Positions 25,870-35,117 of a stretch of 61,600 bases of DNA are shown piece after piece. How positions within the stretch are numbered: position 1 is the first letter of the stretch; each line of letters begins with the position of its first letter. The DNA is from Gammaproteobacteria bacterium (GTDB taxonomy: Bacteria; Pseudomonadota; Gammaproteobacteria; Pseudomonadales; Litorivicinaceae), in assembly GCA_002705795.1 (NCBI GenBank), contig PAHG01000018.1, positions 30,455 to 92,054 of the forward strand. Reading direction: 5' to 3'. The notes under the pieces are model-generated. The model searched no databases. It was not told the DNA's origin and was given only the letters and a program-made list of their open reading frames with translations. The position numbers were made by a program, and so were the translations under genes.

Positions 25870-26766
25870 ATGAGATTACACGCATTCGTCGCGCAATATC
25901 TTGACGGCATGCGTCAATCACAACGTCGGAGCGACAGAACCATTGAGGCCTACGAGCGAGATCTTCGACAAGCAGCTATCTTTTTTGGTGGAGATACAGA
26001 GATCCGGGCACTCGATACCTTATCTGTCATAAGCTGGGTCCGATCATTGAGCTCACAACGAATCACCGGACGCTCAATTGGTCGTAAACTATCCGCGCTT
26101 CGCGGTCTATTCCAAGAAGCTCTCAACCAGCGATTAATCGAATCAAATCCCGCCACTAATGTACGTGCTCCGAAAGCCGGGAAACATCTCCCCAATGCTT
26201 TGAGTCCAGATGCGATGCAGCGACTGCTGGACTCCCCAATCGATCCTAACGATATTGAAGCTATCAGAGACCAAGCAATCTATGAATTACTTTACTCGTC
26301 TGGTCTGAGGCTTGGTGAAGCCTTGGGGCTTACTATATCGGATTTGCACGGGATCCCCGGAGAGCTCAGGATTTTAGGAAAGGGCAATAAAGAGCGTATT
26401 GTTCCGGTAGGAAAAAGAGCGAGAGACGCCTTATCTCACTGGATAGAGCAAAGGTCAGAGTGGGACAGAGCACAAACTGATCGATTATTTATTACAAAAA
26501 AAGGGCAGAGCGTGTCGTCACGAACTATTCAGCGACGTCTCGATCTTCGAGCCAAAGCTGCCGGACTCGATCAACATGTTCATCCCCATGCGCTCAGGCA
26601 CTCAGCAGCAACTCATCTCCTGGAATCATCAGGCGATCTCCGCGCAATACAAGAATTTCTCGGTCACCAGAGCCTTACGACGACCCAGATATATACCCAC
26701 CTGGATTTTCAGCATCTCGCTGAGGTCTATGACACGGCTCATCCTCGGGCAAAGACGAAACCATGA
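25870..26766 (+). CDS. xerC: Site-specific tyrosine recombinase XerC
   Basis: Works with XerD at dif to resolve chromosome dimers at division. The N-terminal SAM-like core-binding domain is followed by the catalytic domain with Arg in SSGLRLGEALGL, Lys in GKGNKERIVPV, HxxR in HPHALRHSAATHLL, the later His in FLGHQSLTTT and the nucleophile Tyr in QIYTHLD. 298 residues is the usual size, and the gene order dapF-DUF484-xerC-HAD marks it as the housekeeping XerC and not an integron or phage integrase. Confidence 0.95.
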   Translation: MRLHAFVAQYLDGMRQSQRRSDRTIEAYERDLRQAAIFFGGDTEIRALDTLSVISWVRSLSSQRITGRSIGRKLSALRGLFQEALNQRLIESNPATNVRAPKAGKHLPNALSPDAMQRLLDSPIDPNDIEAIRDQAIYELLYSSGLRLGEALGLTISDLHGIPGELRILGKGNKERIVPVGKRARDALSHWIEQRSEWDRAQTDRLFITKKGQSVSSRTIQRRLDLRAKAAGLDQHVHPHALRHSAATHLLESSGDLRAIQEFLGHQSLTTTQIYTHLDFQHLAEVYDTAHPRAKTKP

Positions 26767-27467
26767 AATCAATCCGCGCACTAACGTTTGATCTCGATAA
26801 CACCTTATGGGAGACCGATGAGTCTATTTTAATCGCAGAAGAGGCTATGACAGCTCACCTACGGAGCCTGACACCCCCCGCATGGATGGCCGAATTCGGT
26901 CTTGAGGCGTTTCGTGCTGTCAGAAAACAGATCGTCGAAGAGCGACCTGACATCGCACACAACCTGACGCTCGTTCGTCACGAAACCTTAATCCGCTGGT
27001 TCGAAAATCAGGGCGCGACAAGATCTATCGCCAAAAATCTTGCAAGTGAAGGATTCCGCGTATTCTACGAAGAACGTCAAAAGGTAGAGCCCTATCCAGG
27101 AACCGTCGCAACGCTTGAGATTTTGTCGAAAGATTACCCAATGGGCGCAATCACCAACGGCAATGCAGATTTAATGGCCATGCCCCTGGGCCAATATTTC
27201 CAATTCTGTTTACAGGCTCAGCATTTTAAAAAACCAAAGCCTGATCCCGTGATGTTTGAGGAAGCATTAAAAAGACTTAACGTCGAACCGAACGAATGTC
27301 TGCATATCGGAGATGATATTGAACACGACGTAATTGGTGCCAAACAGTCAGGAATGAGAGCGGTCTGGTTCAATACCCATGCTGTAATACCTGAAGAAGA
27401 TGCTCCTGCGGATTACACCATCACGACACTGCAAGAACTGATTGGTATTCTTAAGCAACCCGGTTAG
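26763..27467 (+). CDS. HAD-superfamily phosphatase, YigB-like
   Basis: Haloacid-dehalogenase-type hydrolase of 234 residues. Motif I is LTFDLDNTLWETD, motif II is in GAITNGNA, and motifs III and IV are seen as KKPKPDPVMFEEAL and LHIGDDIEHDVIGAKQSGM. E. coli YigB, at the same position after xerC, dephosphorylates 5-amino-6-(5-phosphoribitylamino)uracil and FMN in riboflavin metabolism. That role here is inferred from position. It overlaps xerC by 4 bases and its 3' end overlaps the convergent dehydrogenase gene by 17 bases. Confidence 0.87.
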   Translation: MKSIRALTFDLDNTLWETDESILIAEEAMTAHLRSLTPPAWMAEFGLEAFRAVRKQIVEERPDIAHNLTLVRHETLIRWFENQGATRSIAKNLASEGFRVFYEERQKVEPYPGTVATLEILSKDYPMGAITNGNADLMAMPLGQYFQFCLQAQHFKKPKPDPVMFEEALKRLNVEPNECLHIGDDIEHDVIGAKQSGMRAVWFNTHAVIPEEDAPADYTITTLQELIGILKQPG

Positions 27468-28410
27468 TGGGCGCTCCTTCGATAAAAGCCTCGAGGTTTG
27501 CCTGCATGTTGTCGACGATTCGCTGACGTGACTCACGGCTTGCCCACGCTGAATGGGGGGTTATAACTAAATTCGGATGCTTACAGCTGAGCAATCTTGT
27601 ATTCTTTGCTGGCGGCTCTGTTGCTACGACATCAAGACCGGCGCCGGCTAAATGCCCTGACTCAAGCGCATCACAAAGCGCATCCTCATCAACCAAACCA
27701 CCACGCGCCGTGTTAATCAAAAACGAACCAGATTTCATTTTCTGGAACGCGTCGCGGTTCATCATTTTTTCCGTTTGCGCATTGAGTAAACCGTGCAAAC
27801 TAACGAAATCGGATTGCTCAAGCAGAGTATCGAAGCTCACCCGCTCCTGCCCATCATCATACTCGACACCACTACGACCCATCACCAGTACACGCATACC
27901 AAATGCCTCGGCGAGCTTACCGACGGCTTGGCCTAACTCACCGTAGCCAATTAAACCAAGCGTGCGGCCAGCGAGATCAATTATTGGATGATCCATCAAA
28001 CAGAACATTGGACTTTCAGACCATCGCCCTGCTCTAACATCATTCCGGTATCGCTCTGCTTGGGTCGCTATCATCAACATCAACATTAGTGCGTGCTGGC
28101 TCACCGATCTTGTGCCATAAGCTGTCACGTTACAAACGACAACGCCATGATCAGCAGCGGCCTGTTTATCGATGTTGTCTGTCCCTGTGGCTGATACCAG
28201 AACCAACTTAAGATCAGAAGAGGCCTCAAAATGAGTACGTTCAAACTTTACTTTGTTCAGGATAACAACCTCGTATCCCTGAATCCGTTCGGCAACTAAT
28301 TCGGGTGGAGTCGCATCGTGCGTCACAAATTCAGAGACTGCACCCGCGAGTTTTTCAAAATCCAACTCATCAGGTTTCATCGATTGATAATCAAGAAATA
28401 CAGCGCGCAC
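27451..28410 (-). CDS. D-2-hydroxyacid dehydrogenase (NAD-dependent)
   Basis: An approximately 319-residue member of the D-isomer-specific 2-hydroxyacid dehydrogenases. The NAD-binding motif is GLIGYGELGQAVGKLA, the catalytic Arg lies in NTARGGLVDEDAL, Glu in VVATEPP, and His in TPHSAWAS. GTG at 28410 with GAGAG upstream gives the family length. A longer reading to 28617 would run through the amtB terminator and is rejected. Relatives include hydroxypyruvate, glyoxylate and 2-ketoacid reductases, and the sequence does not tell which. It lies downstream of amtB on the same strand but behind a strong terminator. Confidence 0.88.
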   Translation of the reverse strand: MRAVFLDYQSMKPDELDFEKLAGAVSEFVTHDATPPELVAERIQGYEVVILNKVKFERTHFEASSDLKLVLVSATGTDNIDKQAAADHGVVVCNVTAYGTRSVSQHALMLMLMIATQAERYRNDVRAGRWSESPMFCLMDHPIIDLAGRTLGLIGYGELGQAVGKLAEAFGMRVLVMGRSGVEYDDGQERVSFDTLLEQSDFVSLHGLLNAQTEKMMNRDAFQKMKSGSFLINTARGGLVDEDALCDALESGHLAGAGLDVVATEPPAKNTRLLSCKHPNLVITPHSAWASRESRQRIVDNMQANLEAFIEGAPTNRVA

Positions 28411-28462
28411 GTTTTGTCTCTCATGTGTCAGGGAGTCGGTGAGTTTACGCAAATTGTAAAAT

Positions 28463-28486
28463 AAAAAAAGGGCGGCAATGCCGCCC
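28463..28486 (-). terminator. Rho-independent terminator of glnK-amtB
   Basis: On the minus strand a perfect GGGCGGC...GCCGCCC hairpin with a three-base loop is followed by seven T residues. It lies 22 bases after the amtB stop, so it ends the glnK-amtB transcript and separates it from the dehydrogenase gene. Confidence 0.92.
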
Positions 28487-28507
28487 GAATAGGTTCCCTT
28501 AAGGAGA

Positions 28508-29776
28508 TTAAGAGCGTTTAAATTCAGGGTAGGCTTCGATACCGCAGTCAACGACATCCATGCCAAGATATTCTTCTTCCTCAGTGACACGGATTCCCAT
28601 AACCATCTTAAGAACACTCCAAACGATCAATGAAGCTACGAATGTGAAGGCAAAGATCGAAACGATACCCAAGACCTGCCCACCGACGGTTGCGTCGCCA
28701 TTCGACAGGAGCACTGCGAATAGGCCCCAGATGCCAGCGACGCCGTGAACCGAGATTGCGCCCACCGGGTCGTCAATCTTCATCCTATCCAATGTAAGGA
28801 TTGAGAAGACGACAAGAGCACCGCCGAGAGCACCAATCACCGTTGCGAACTCTGCTGATGGAGCAAGCGGCTCAGCCGTGATCGACACGAGACCTGCTAA
28901 TGCGCCGTTCAACGCCATCGATAAATCAGCTTTCCCAAACATTATTTTGGCGACGATCGCTGCCGCTATCGCACCACCAGCCGCGGCCATATTGGTGTTC
29001 AAAAACACTTGCGCTACCGCGTTCGATTCATCGACGTTCGATACCATGAGCTCGGACCCGCCGTTGAAGCCAAACCACCCTAACCACAGGATAAAGGTAC
29101 CTAGCGTCGCTAGTGGCATATTCGCGCCGGGAATCGCATTGATCTCGCCATTCGCGCCATATTTTCCTTTACGCGCACCGAGTACGATAACACCAGCTAG
29201 AGCCGCTGCCGCGCCGCACATGTGCACGATACCTGAGCCGGCGAAGTCGCTGAAACCAGCTTCTGATAGGAAACCACCGCCCCAGCTCCACGAGCCCTGG
29301 ATAGGATAGATAAACCCGGTGAAGATGACTGCAAATGCTAAAAATGCCATCAACTTCATCCGTTCAGCGACCGCGCCCGAAATGATCGACATGCCTGTCG
29401 CGACAAACACGACCTGGAAGAAGAAATCAGACCGCGCTGAATAATATGGCGCGTCGTCACCGCCGGCGGTTACCGCGTCTGCCGTATTTTCGTCACCGAT
29501 CAAGAAACCCACGTCCGGGATAATTCCGGCCCATGAATCGTTGATGTACATCAGGTTATAACCGATAACTAGGTACATGACTGATGCGATTGCGTATAAC
29601 AAAACGTTTTTCGTTAAAATTTCAGTGGTGTTTTTAGCGCGTACGAGACCCGCTTCGAGCATGGCGAAACCTGCCGCCATCCACATCACGAATGCGCCCA
29701 TTAAAAGAAAATAAAATGTATCGAGGGCATAGGCCAACTGGGCCAAATTGCCACTCACAGTAGCTATATCGTTCAC
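28508..29776 (-). CDS. amtB: Ammonium transporter AmtB
   Basis: Trimeric inner-membrane ammonium channel with eleven helices, 422 residues. The N-terminal helix region MWMAAGFAMLEAGLVRAKN and the conserved segments FSDFAGSGIVHMCGAAAALAG, with the first pore His in IVHMCG, and DDPVGAISVHGVAGIWG, with the second pore His, are visible. The first strand, MNDIATVSGNLAQLAYALDTFYFLL, does not look like a cleaved leader. It lies 50 bases after glnK on the same strand and ends at a strong terminator, so the two form one unit. Confidence 0.96.
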   Translation of the reverse strand: MNDIATVSGNLAQLAYALDTFYFLLMGAFVMWMAAGFAMLEAGLVRAKNTTEILTKNVLLYAIASVMYLVIGYNLMYINDSWAGIIPDVGFLIGDENTADAVTAGGDDAPYYSARSDFFFQVVFVATGMSIISGAVAERMKLMAFLAFAVIFTGFIYPIQGSWSWGGGFLSEAGFSDFAGSGIVHMCGAAAALAGVIVLGARKGKYGANGEINAIPGANMPLATLGTFILWLGWFGFNGGSELMVSNVDESNAVAQVFLNTNMAAAGGAIAAAIVAKIMFGKADLSMALNGALAGLVSITAEPLAPSAEFATVIGALGGALVVFSILTLDRMKIDDPVGAISVHGVAGIWGLFAVLLSNGDATVGGQVLGIVSIFAFTFVASLIVWSVLKMVMGIRVTEEEEYLGMDVVDCGIEAYPEFKRS

Positions 29777-29826
29777 AATGACTCTCCTGCGAAGTGTGTC
29801 TTTGATCGGGTTGTGTTGTTGTGCGC

Positions 29827-30240
<414 letters not shown>

Positions 30241-30293
30241 TCAATCACTTCGCAGGAGATTGCGGGTTCTGGCGGTTTTTTACTGCCCAGAAA

Positions 30294-30308
30294 GCACCGA
30301 AATTGCGC
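30294..30308 (-). promoter_or_regulatory. Possible second NtrC binding site
   Basis: GCACC-GAAAT-TGCGC resembles the GCACY-N5-RGTGC NtrC site with a degenerate right half. Its centre lies about 88 bases upstream of the predicted glnK start. NtrC usually binds as a pair of dimers at two adjacent sites, so a weaker partner for the perfect site at 30336 is expected here. Confidence 0.5.
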
Positions 30309-30335
30309 ACACCACGCACTGTAACGACTTTCTCG

Positions 30336-30350
30336 GCACTAAAATAGTGC
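30336..30350 (-). promoter_or_regulatory. NtrC enhancer site of glnK-amtB
   Basis: GCACT-AAAAT-AGTGC is a perfect 15-base palindrome and an exact match to GCACY-N5-RGTGC. Its centre is about 130 bases upstream of the predicted glnK transcription start, a normal enhancer distance. Together with the sigma-54 promoter it indicates control by the NtrB/NtrC system. Confidence 0.8.
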
Positions 30351-30421
30351 GAACTGTATTAGATGAAATTTTTTCTGGTCGCCCCCACGATAAGCTTGTT
30401 AATCAAAAGAGAGGGGCGAAC

Positions 30422-30658
30422 ATGCTCAACAAAGATGCTTTTAATGATATCGCCACAAAAATTTCCGAGGCACTTCCAGAGCCCGCGCGAAGAATGCAGG
30501 CACAATTCAAACAGCAAGCCGAAGATGTGATCGCGCAGGGACTCAAAGATTTAAATGTCGTTACGCGAGAAGACTACGACAAGCAGGCCGAAAAGCTCTC
30601 CAAAGCCGAAGCAAAGCTTGCAGAGCTCGAGACACGGCTCGCCGCACTCGAGAAGTAA
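30422..30658 (+). CDS. ubiK: Ubiquinone biosynthesis accessory factor UbiK
   Basis: A 78-residue BMFP-type protein. The N-terminal half (FNDIATKISEALPEPARRMQ) and the C-terminal trimeric coiled coil (AEAKLAELETRLAAL) are the family features. UbiK forms a complex with UbiJ, needed for aerobic ubiquinone assembly; ubiJ is at 56837. I start at the ATG at 30422, preceded by GAGAGGGG. A much longer frame from 30074 runs through the glnK regulatory region and is rejected. It is divergent from glnK and lies 55 bases before dnaE2. Confidence 0.9.
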   Translation: MLNKDAFNDIATKISEALPEPARRMQAQFKQQAEDVIAQGLKDLNVVTREDYDKQAEKLSKAEAKLAELETRLAALEK

Positions 30659-30694
30659 ATAAACTCTCAGAGCGTACTATGAGGCGACGCATTT

Positions 30695-30714
30695 TACTGT
30701 ATATAATCACAGTA
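30695..30714 (+). promoter_or_regulatory. LexA (SOS) box overlapping the dnaE2 promoter and start
   Basis: TACTGTATATAATCACAGTA carries the full CTGT-N8-ACAG core of a gammaproteobacterial LexA site and closely follows the E. coli consensus TACTGTATATATATACAGTA. It contains a -10-like TATAAT (30702-30707). The last base of the box is the A of the dnaE2 ATG, so bound LexA would cover the promoter and the start of transcription. Confidence 0.88.
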
Positions 30715-33700
30715 TGTTTGCAGAGCTTTGTTGTACGTCCAATTTCACTTTCTTAACAGGCGCGTCGCACCCTGAAGAGTATGTAATGCGCGCTCATACC
30801 CTGGGTTACTCAGGAATTGGAATAACCGACGAAGCCTCTGTGTCTGGGGCGGTCCGCGCTCATCTCACCTCACAAACGCTCAATATTCCGTTGATACATG
30901 GATCACGCTTCCGAATCGATGAGCAGTTTGAGCTAACCTTACTCGCACCCAGTCGAACGGCTTGGGGAGAGCTGGGACAACTTATCTCGCTCGCACGACG
31001 GCGGTCATCCAAGGGTGCGTATCAGTTAACACGACGTGACTTAGTTGGGCATACGGAAACACTGCTATGTCTGTGGCATCCGCATCCTCAAGCACTGGAT
31101 TGGACCTCTCAAATCAAGAGCTTGTCTTATGCCTTCAGAGGACGATTTTGGATTGCCGCACACCTGCCCGAATCTGGACACCAAGCAGATCTAGCTGAAC
31201 GAATTGATCTCACAGCCTTTGAATGGAGCCTGCCTGTTGTTGCAACACAGAGGCCGCTGATGCACATCCGGCAGCGTTTGAGACTACAACATACCCTGAC
31301 AGCGATCCGGCTCGGTGCCCCAATTGTTGAAATCGCAGATCAATTAGAGCGATCCAGTGAACGCACACTAGTGGATCAAAATGGGTTACAAAAGCGATAC
31401 CCCAGCATTTGGCTACATGAATCACTTAACATTCTGGATCGATTCACTTTTTCATTGAGTGATTTACGTTATGAGTACCCCCAAGAGATTTGTCCGCCTC
31501 AATACAGCAGCGAACTAGCATTCTTGAAAGATCTTGTGGTTGACGGTGCACAACAGCGATGGCCTCAAGGTGTCCCCAAAAAAATCACAGAGCTCATCGA
31601 GAAAGAACTCGCGCTCATTGAAGAATTGAACTACGCCTGCTACTTTCTGACCGTGCAAGACATCGTGGCCTATGCACGCTCCCAGGGCATCTTATGTCAG
31701 GGCAGAGGCTCTGCTGCAAACTCCGTGGTCTGCTATTGCCTTTTTATTACGGAGGTGGATCCAAGTCGCGTATCTGTATTATTTGAGCGCTTTGTGTCTA
31801 AAGAGCGCAATGAACCACCTGATATTGACGTCGATTTTGAACATCACCGGCGTGATGAAGTGATTCAATACATCTACCGCAAATATTCCAAGGAGCGAGC
31901 CGCACTCGCTGCCGCTATCATTACTTACAAAAAACGATCAGCAATCCGAGACGTCGGTAAAGCGCTGAATCTACCACTTGATCTAACTGAAGCGCTCTCT
32001 GGTAGTCTCGCGTGGTGGGATAAAAAAGAAGCCATGATCGAGCGCTTCGCTGAGCTCGGAATAGATCCACAAGGCCCGCAAATTAAATTGCTGACCGAGC
32101 TAGTGACAGAAATATTGGGCTTTCCTAGGCATCTCTCACAGCATGTTGGCGGGTTCGTCATTTCACGAGGACCACTATCTGAATTGTGTCCGATAGAAAA
32201 TACAGCCATGCCAGACAGAACCTGCTTGCAGTGGGATAAAGACGATATCGATGCACTTGGGCTACTGAAAGTTGACGTGCTCGGACTCGGAATGCTATCT
32301 GCAATTCGCGGTAGCTTAGAGCTCGCATTACAGTATCAGGCAACTTATCAACCCTACAGAGGACAATATCAACATCCTCCTCATTCCATTGCTGATATTC
32401 CTCCAGAAGATCCTTTAGTGTACGACATGCTGTGTAAGGGAGACGCTGTTGGAGTTTTCCAAGTTGAGTCCAGAGCACAACTTGCCATGCTGCCTCGACT
32501 CAAACCACGTACCTATTATGATCTTGTTGTCGAAATCGCCATTGTCAGGCCCGGACCAATTCAGGGCGACATGGTACACCCGTATCTCAGACGTCGTGAT
32601 GGCATTGAACCCAAAGAGCAGCAACCTGAGGAGATCAGCAAAGTACTTGACCGCACCCTCGGAGTACCTATCTTCCAAGAACAGGTCATTCAATTAGTCA
32701 TGGTGGCAGCAGGCTTTAGCGCCGGAGAGGCGGATGGATTGAGACGCGCCATGGCTACCTGGAAAAGTGGCAGTGGCCTGTCTCATTTCCGCGAAAAAAT
32801 TGTTAGCGGGATGCTTGCGCGAGGACACTCCCGAGAGTTCGCTGAACGCCTCTGCCATCAGATCGAAGGATTTGGAAAGTACGGCTTCCCCGAATCACAC
32901 GCGGCAAGCTTTGCGTTACTTGTGTATTTATCAGCCTGGATCAAATGCCACTTACCGGCAGCGTTCTACTGTGGATTACTGAACGCCCAACCCATGGGAT
33001 TCTATACCTCATCGCAACTACTCCAGGATGCCAAACGTCGCGGCATTAAGATTCGACCGATTGATGTCAATGCATCTGAGTGGTTATCGACACTTGAAGA
33101 TGCAGCAGGATCTCCATGCGTTAGATTGGGATTGCATCTCATCAAGGGATTACGATTTGAGGCTGCCAATATTTTGGTGCAAGCACGCCATCACCCTTTT
33201 CAGAATCTCAATGACTTCCGAGTCCGCACAGGACTCCCAACGGGAGATTTAGAGGTCTTGGCGAGTGCGCACGCATTCCGTTCATTAACAGATAATCGCT
33301 TTGATAGTTTTTGGCAGCTTGGGGATCAAGAATCGCAATTGCCATTGTTCCAAGGTGCAATTCAGGCAGCTGAAGACTTTAAACCCCAAGTTCCCACGCT
33401 TGGTGAAACCTTAGTCGCTGACTATCAAACCACTGGACTGTCACTAGAAGCACACCCAATGAGTCTATTGCGGGATAAATCAGCGTTCCATGCCTGTCGA
33501 CGGTTATCTGAACTTGATCGACTACCAAGACATCCAGATCTTCGAATTTGGGTTGCAGGAATTGTTGCGACACGCCAACGACCAGGCTCAGCCTCCGGTG
33601 TCGTTTTCATTACCTTAGAAGATGAAGACGGGCAAATTAATTGCCTTGTCTGGCCATCTCTCGTAGAAACATTCCGGCACCAAATCTTGGCCAGCCGTTT

Positions 33701-33821
33701 ATTAAAAGTCAGGGGAAAAGTACAGGAATCCCACGGTGTGATTCACATCATCGCTGACACCCTAGAAGATGCCAGCGAATGGCTCGGAGAACTCACACCA
33801 AGCTCACGGGATTTTCACTGA
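30714..33821 (+). CDS. dnaE2: Error-prone DNA polymerase DnaE2 (ImuC)
   Basis: C-family DNA polymerase of the DnaE2/ImuC type (1035 residues, shorter than replicative DnaE1). It starts with the PHP domain (MFAELCCTSNFTFLTGASHPEEY). The palm has GSAANSVVCYC and the acidic PDIDVDFEHHRRDEV. HHH-motif and OB-fold regions follow, with the OB fold at IWVAGIVATRQRPGS. A near-consensus beta-clamp motif QLPLF lies near residue 875. The ATG at 30714 has no ribosome site. The LexA box argues for SOS induction. The usual partners imuA and imuB are not in the window. Its 3' end overlaps tolC by 7 bases. Confidence 0.95.
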   Translation: MFAELCCTSNFTFLTGASHPEEYVMRAHTLGYSGIGITDEASVSGAVRAHLTSQTLNIPLIHGSRFRIDEQFELTLLAPSRTAWGELGQLISLARRRSSKGAYQLTRRDLVGHTETLLCLWHPHPQALDWTSQIKSLSYAFRGRFWIAAHLPESGHQADLAERIDLTAFEWSLPVVATQRPLMHIRQRLRLQHTLTAIRLGAPIVEIADQLERSSERTLVDQNGLQKRYPSIWLHESLNILDRFTFSLSDLRYEYPQEICPPQYSSELAFLKDLVVDGAQQRWPQGVPKKITELIEKELALIEELNYACYFLTVQDIVAYARSQGILCQGRGSAANSVVCYCLFITEVDPSRVSVLFERFVSKERNEPPDIDVDFEHHRRDEVIQYIYRKYSKERAALAAAIITYKKRSAIRDVGKALNLPLDLTEALSGSLAWWDKKEAMIERFAELGIDPQGPQIKLLTELVTEILGFPRHLSQHVGGFVISRGPLSELCPIENTAMPDRTCLQWDKDDIDALGLLKVDVLGLGMLSAIRGSLELALQYQATYQPYRGQYQHPPHSIADIPPEDPLVYDMLCKGDAVGVFQVESRAQLAMLPRLKPRTYYDLVVEIAIVRPGPIQGDMVHPYLRRRDGIEPKEQQPEEISKVLDRTLGVPIFQEQVIQLVMVAAGFSAGEADGLRRAMATWKSGSGLSHFREKIVSGMLARGHSREFAERLCHQIEGFGKYGFPESHAASFALLVYLSAWIKCHLPAAFYCGLLNAQPMGFYTSSQLLQDAKRRGIKIRPIDVNASEWLSTLEDAAGSPCVRLGLHLIKGLRFEAANILVQARHHPFQNLNDFRVRTGLPTGDLEVLASAHAFRSLTDNRFDSFWQLGDQESQLPLFQGAIQAAEDFKPQVPTLGETLVADYQTTGLSLEAHPMSLLRDKSAFHACRRLSELDRLPRHPDLRIWVAGIVATRQRPGSASGVVFITLEDEDGQINCLVWPSLVETFRHQILASRLLKVRGKVQESHGVIHIIADTLEDASEWLGELTPSSRDFH

Positions 33822-35107
33822 ACCAAATATTTGTCGATACGAGCGACTGCCGACTCAGATAAATCGCCAATCGCCTGATCGAATTCCAGTTGACGAATCA
33901 CATGTGTATATCGTGCTTTTGCAAAATCACGTTCTGCCGCAAACAAATCCTTCTTCGCGTTCAAGACTTCGACGATATCGCCCGATCCAACCGCATATGC
34001 GGCTTCGGTTGCCTCAACACGACTCGCCGCAGAGACAATAGCCAACCGTCGCGCCTCTACAGTACGCGCACTCGCCCCCAGATTACGAAACGCTTTTTGC
34101 ATACCTCCTCGGACTTCACGGCGGGCCTTCGCCAAGTTCGCTTCTGCTCTAACGACACTTGCTTTCGCAACATCAAACTTCGCCGCAGCAACGCCGTTAG
34201 TATAGATCGGTGCGGATAATGTCAGACTCAGTACGTTACTCCGCGCACTGGCATTCGTCGCCGCCGTGTCACTACCTGAAGTATCCGACACAGAAAATGT
34301 TGATGATACAGCGAGTGTCGGGATAGTCTCAGCACGCGCTTCGTCCAAATCTGCTAGAGCACTCTGATAGCTCTCTTGTTCAGACACAACATCGGGATGT
34401 TTGTCGACTGACATTTCAAGATGATTATCCAATGATCTGTGAATATCTGCCGCAAATCCCTCCCCCAAATCAGATAGATCAAGAATTGGGGCATCTACTA
34501 ATTGTTCGAGATCAGATATGGCGGTATCCAGCGCAACTTCTGCACTAATCAGTCCGACCTGAGATAGGTCAAGCCGTGCCCGCGCCTGATCCACATCAAC
34601 TCGCGTCCCGATCCCGACAGTCAATCGTTCAGATGCTTGCTCCAACTGACTTTCAAATGCTTCGACCTCAGCTTGGGTCGCAACTAAATCCTGCTCGGCC
34701 GATAACACAGCAAAATATCGATCAGTCACGGAAATGATATGCGACTGACGAAACGCGGCCAAAGATGCATCTGCCTCTCGAACCACAGCGTCCTGGCTTT
34801 CAATTGAGGCATCCAGTCCTTGATCGTACAACGGCATAGTGAGGGTCAGTGATAACGTGGCAGTTCTGTAGTCGTCGTCTGTTTTCAGATTCTGAGTTCC
34901 TTTGCCTGACACTGTTGCGTCCGCAATCAAGCCTCGAGTGCCTCGAATTTGTTCTCCCAATGCACCTGAGGCATCACGTACCGCAATCTGTGCCCGCAAC
35001 GCAGGGTCGTTCGCAACAGCGAGATTGTAGACATCAGATAACCCTTTGGACTCAGCCATGGCGTTACTTACCAGGATGAGACCTAACGCAATACTCGAAA
35101 AGCGCAT
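33815..35107 (-). CDS. tolC: TolC-family outer-membrane efflux protein
   Basis: Outer-membrane channel with a periplasmic tunnel, acting with multidrug or type I export pumps. The signal peptide MRFSSIALGLILVSNAMA is followed by the first repeat (ESKGLSDVYNLAVANDPALRAQIA). Long Ala/Glu-rich coiled coils and two structurally similar halves follow, with the second half ending EVLNAKKDLFAAERDFAKARY. The ATG at 35107 (or 35110 just before it, both after GAGGT) begins a proper signal peptide. The gene follows hemE by 10 bases and is convergent with dnaE2. No pump gene is adjacent. Confidence 0.92.
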   Translation of the reverse strand: MRFSSIALGLILVSNAMAESKGLSDVYNLAVANDPALRAQIAVRDASGALGEQIRGTRGLIADATVSGKGTQNLKTDDDYRTATLSLTLTMPLYDQGLDASIESQDAVVREADASLAAFRQSHIISVTDRYFAVLSAEQDLVATQAEVEAFESQLEQASERLTVGIGTRVDVDQARARLDLSQVGLISAEVALDTAISDLEQLVDAPILDLSDLGEGFAADIHRSLDNHLEMSVDKHPDVVSEQESYQSALADLDEARAETIPTLAVSSTFSVSDTSGSDTAATNASARSNVLSLTLSAPIYTNGVAAAKFDVAKASVVRAEANLAKARREVRGGMQKAFRNLGASARTVEARRLAIVSAASRVEATEAAYAVGSGDIVEVLNAKKDLFAAERDFAKARYTHVIRQLEFDQAIGDLSESAVARIDKYLVQ

Positions 35108-35117
35108 CATATCGACC

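Noticed and set aside
27451-28617. Long version of the dehydrogenase frame starting at 28617
   Set aside because: It would run through the glnK-amtB terminator and into amtB. The added residues have no similarity to the family; GTG at 28410 gives the normal length.
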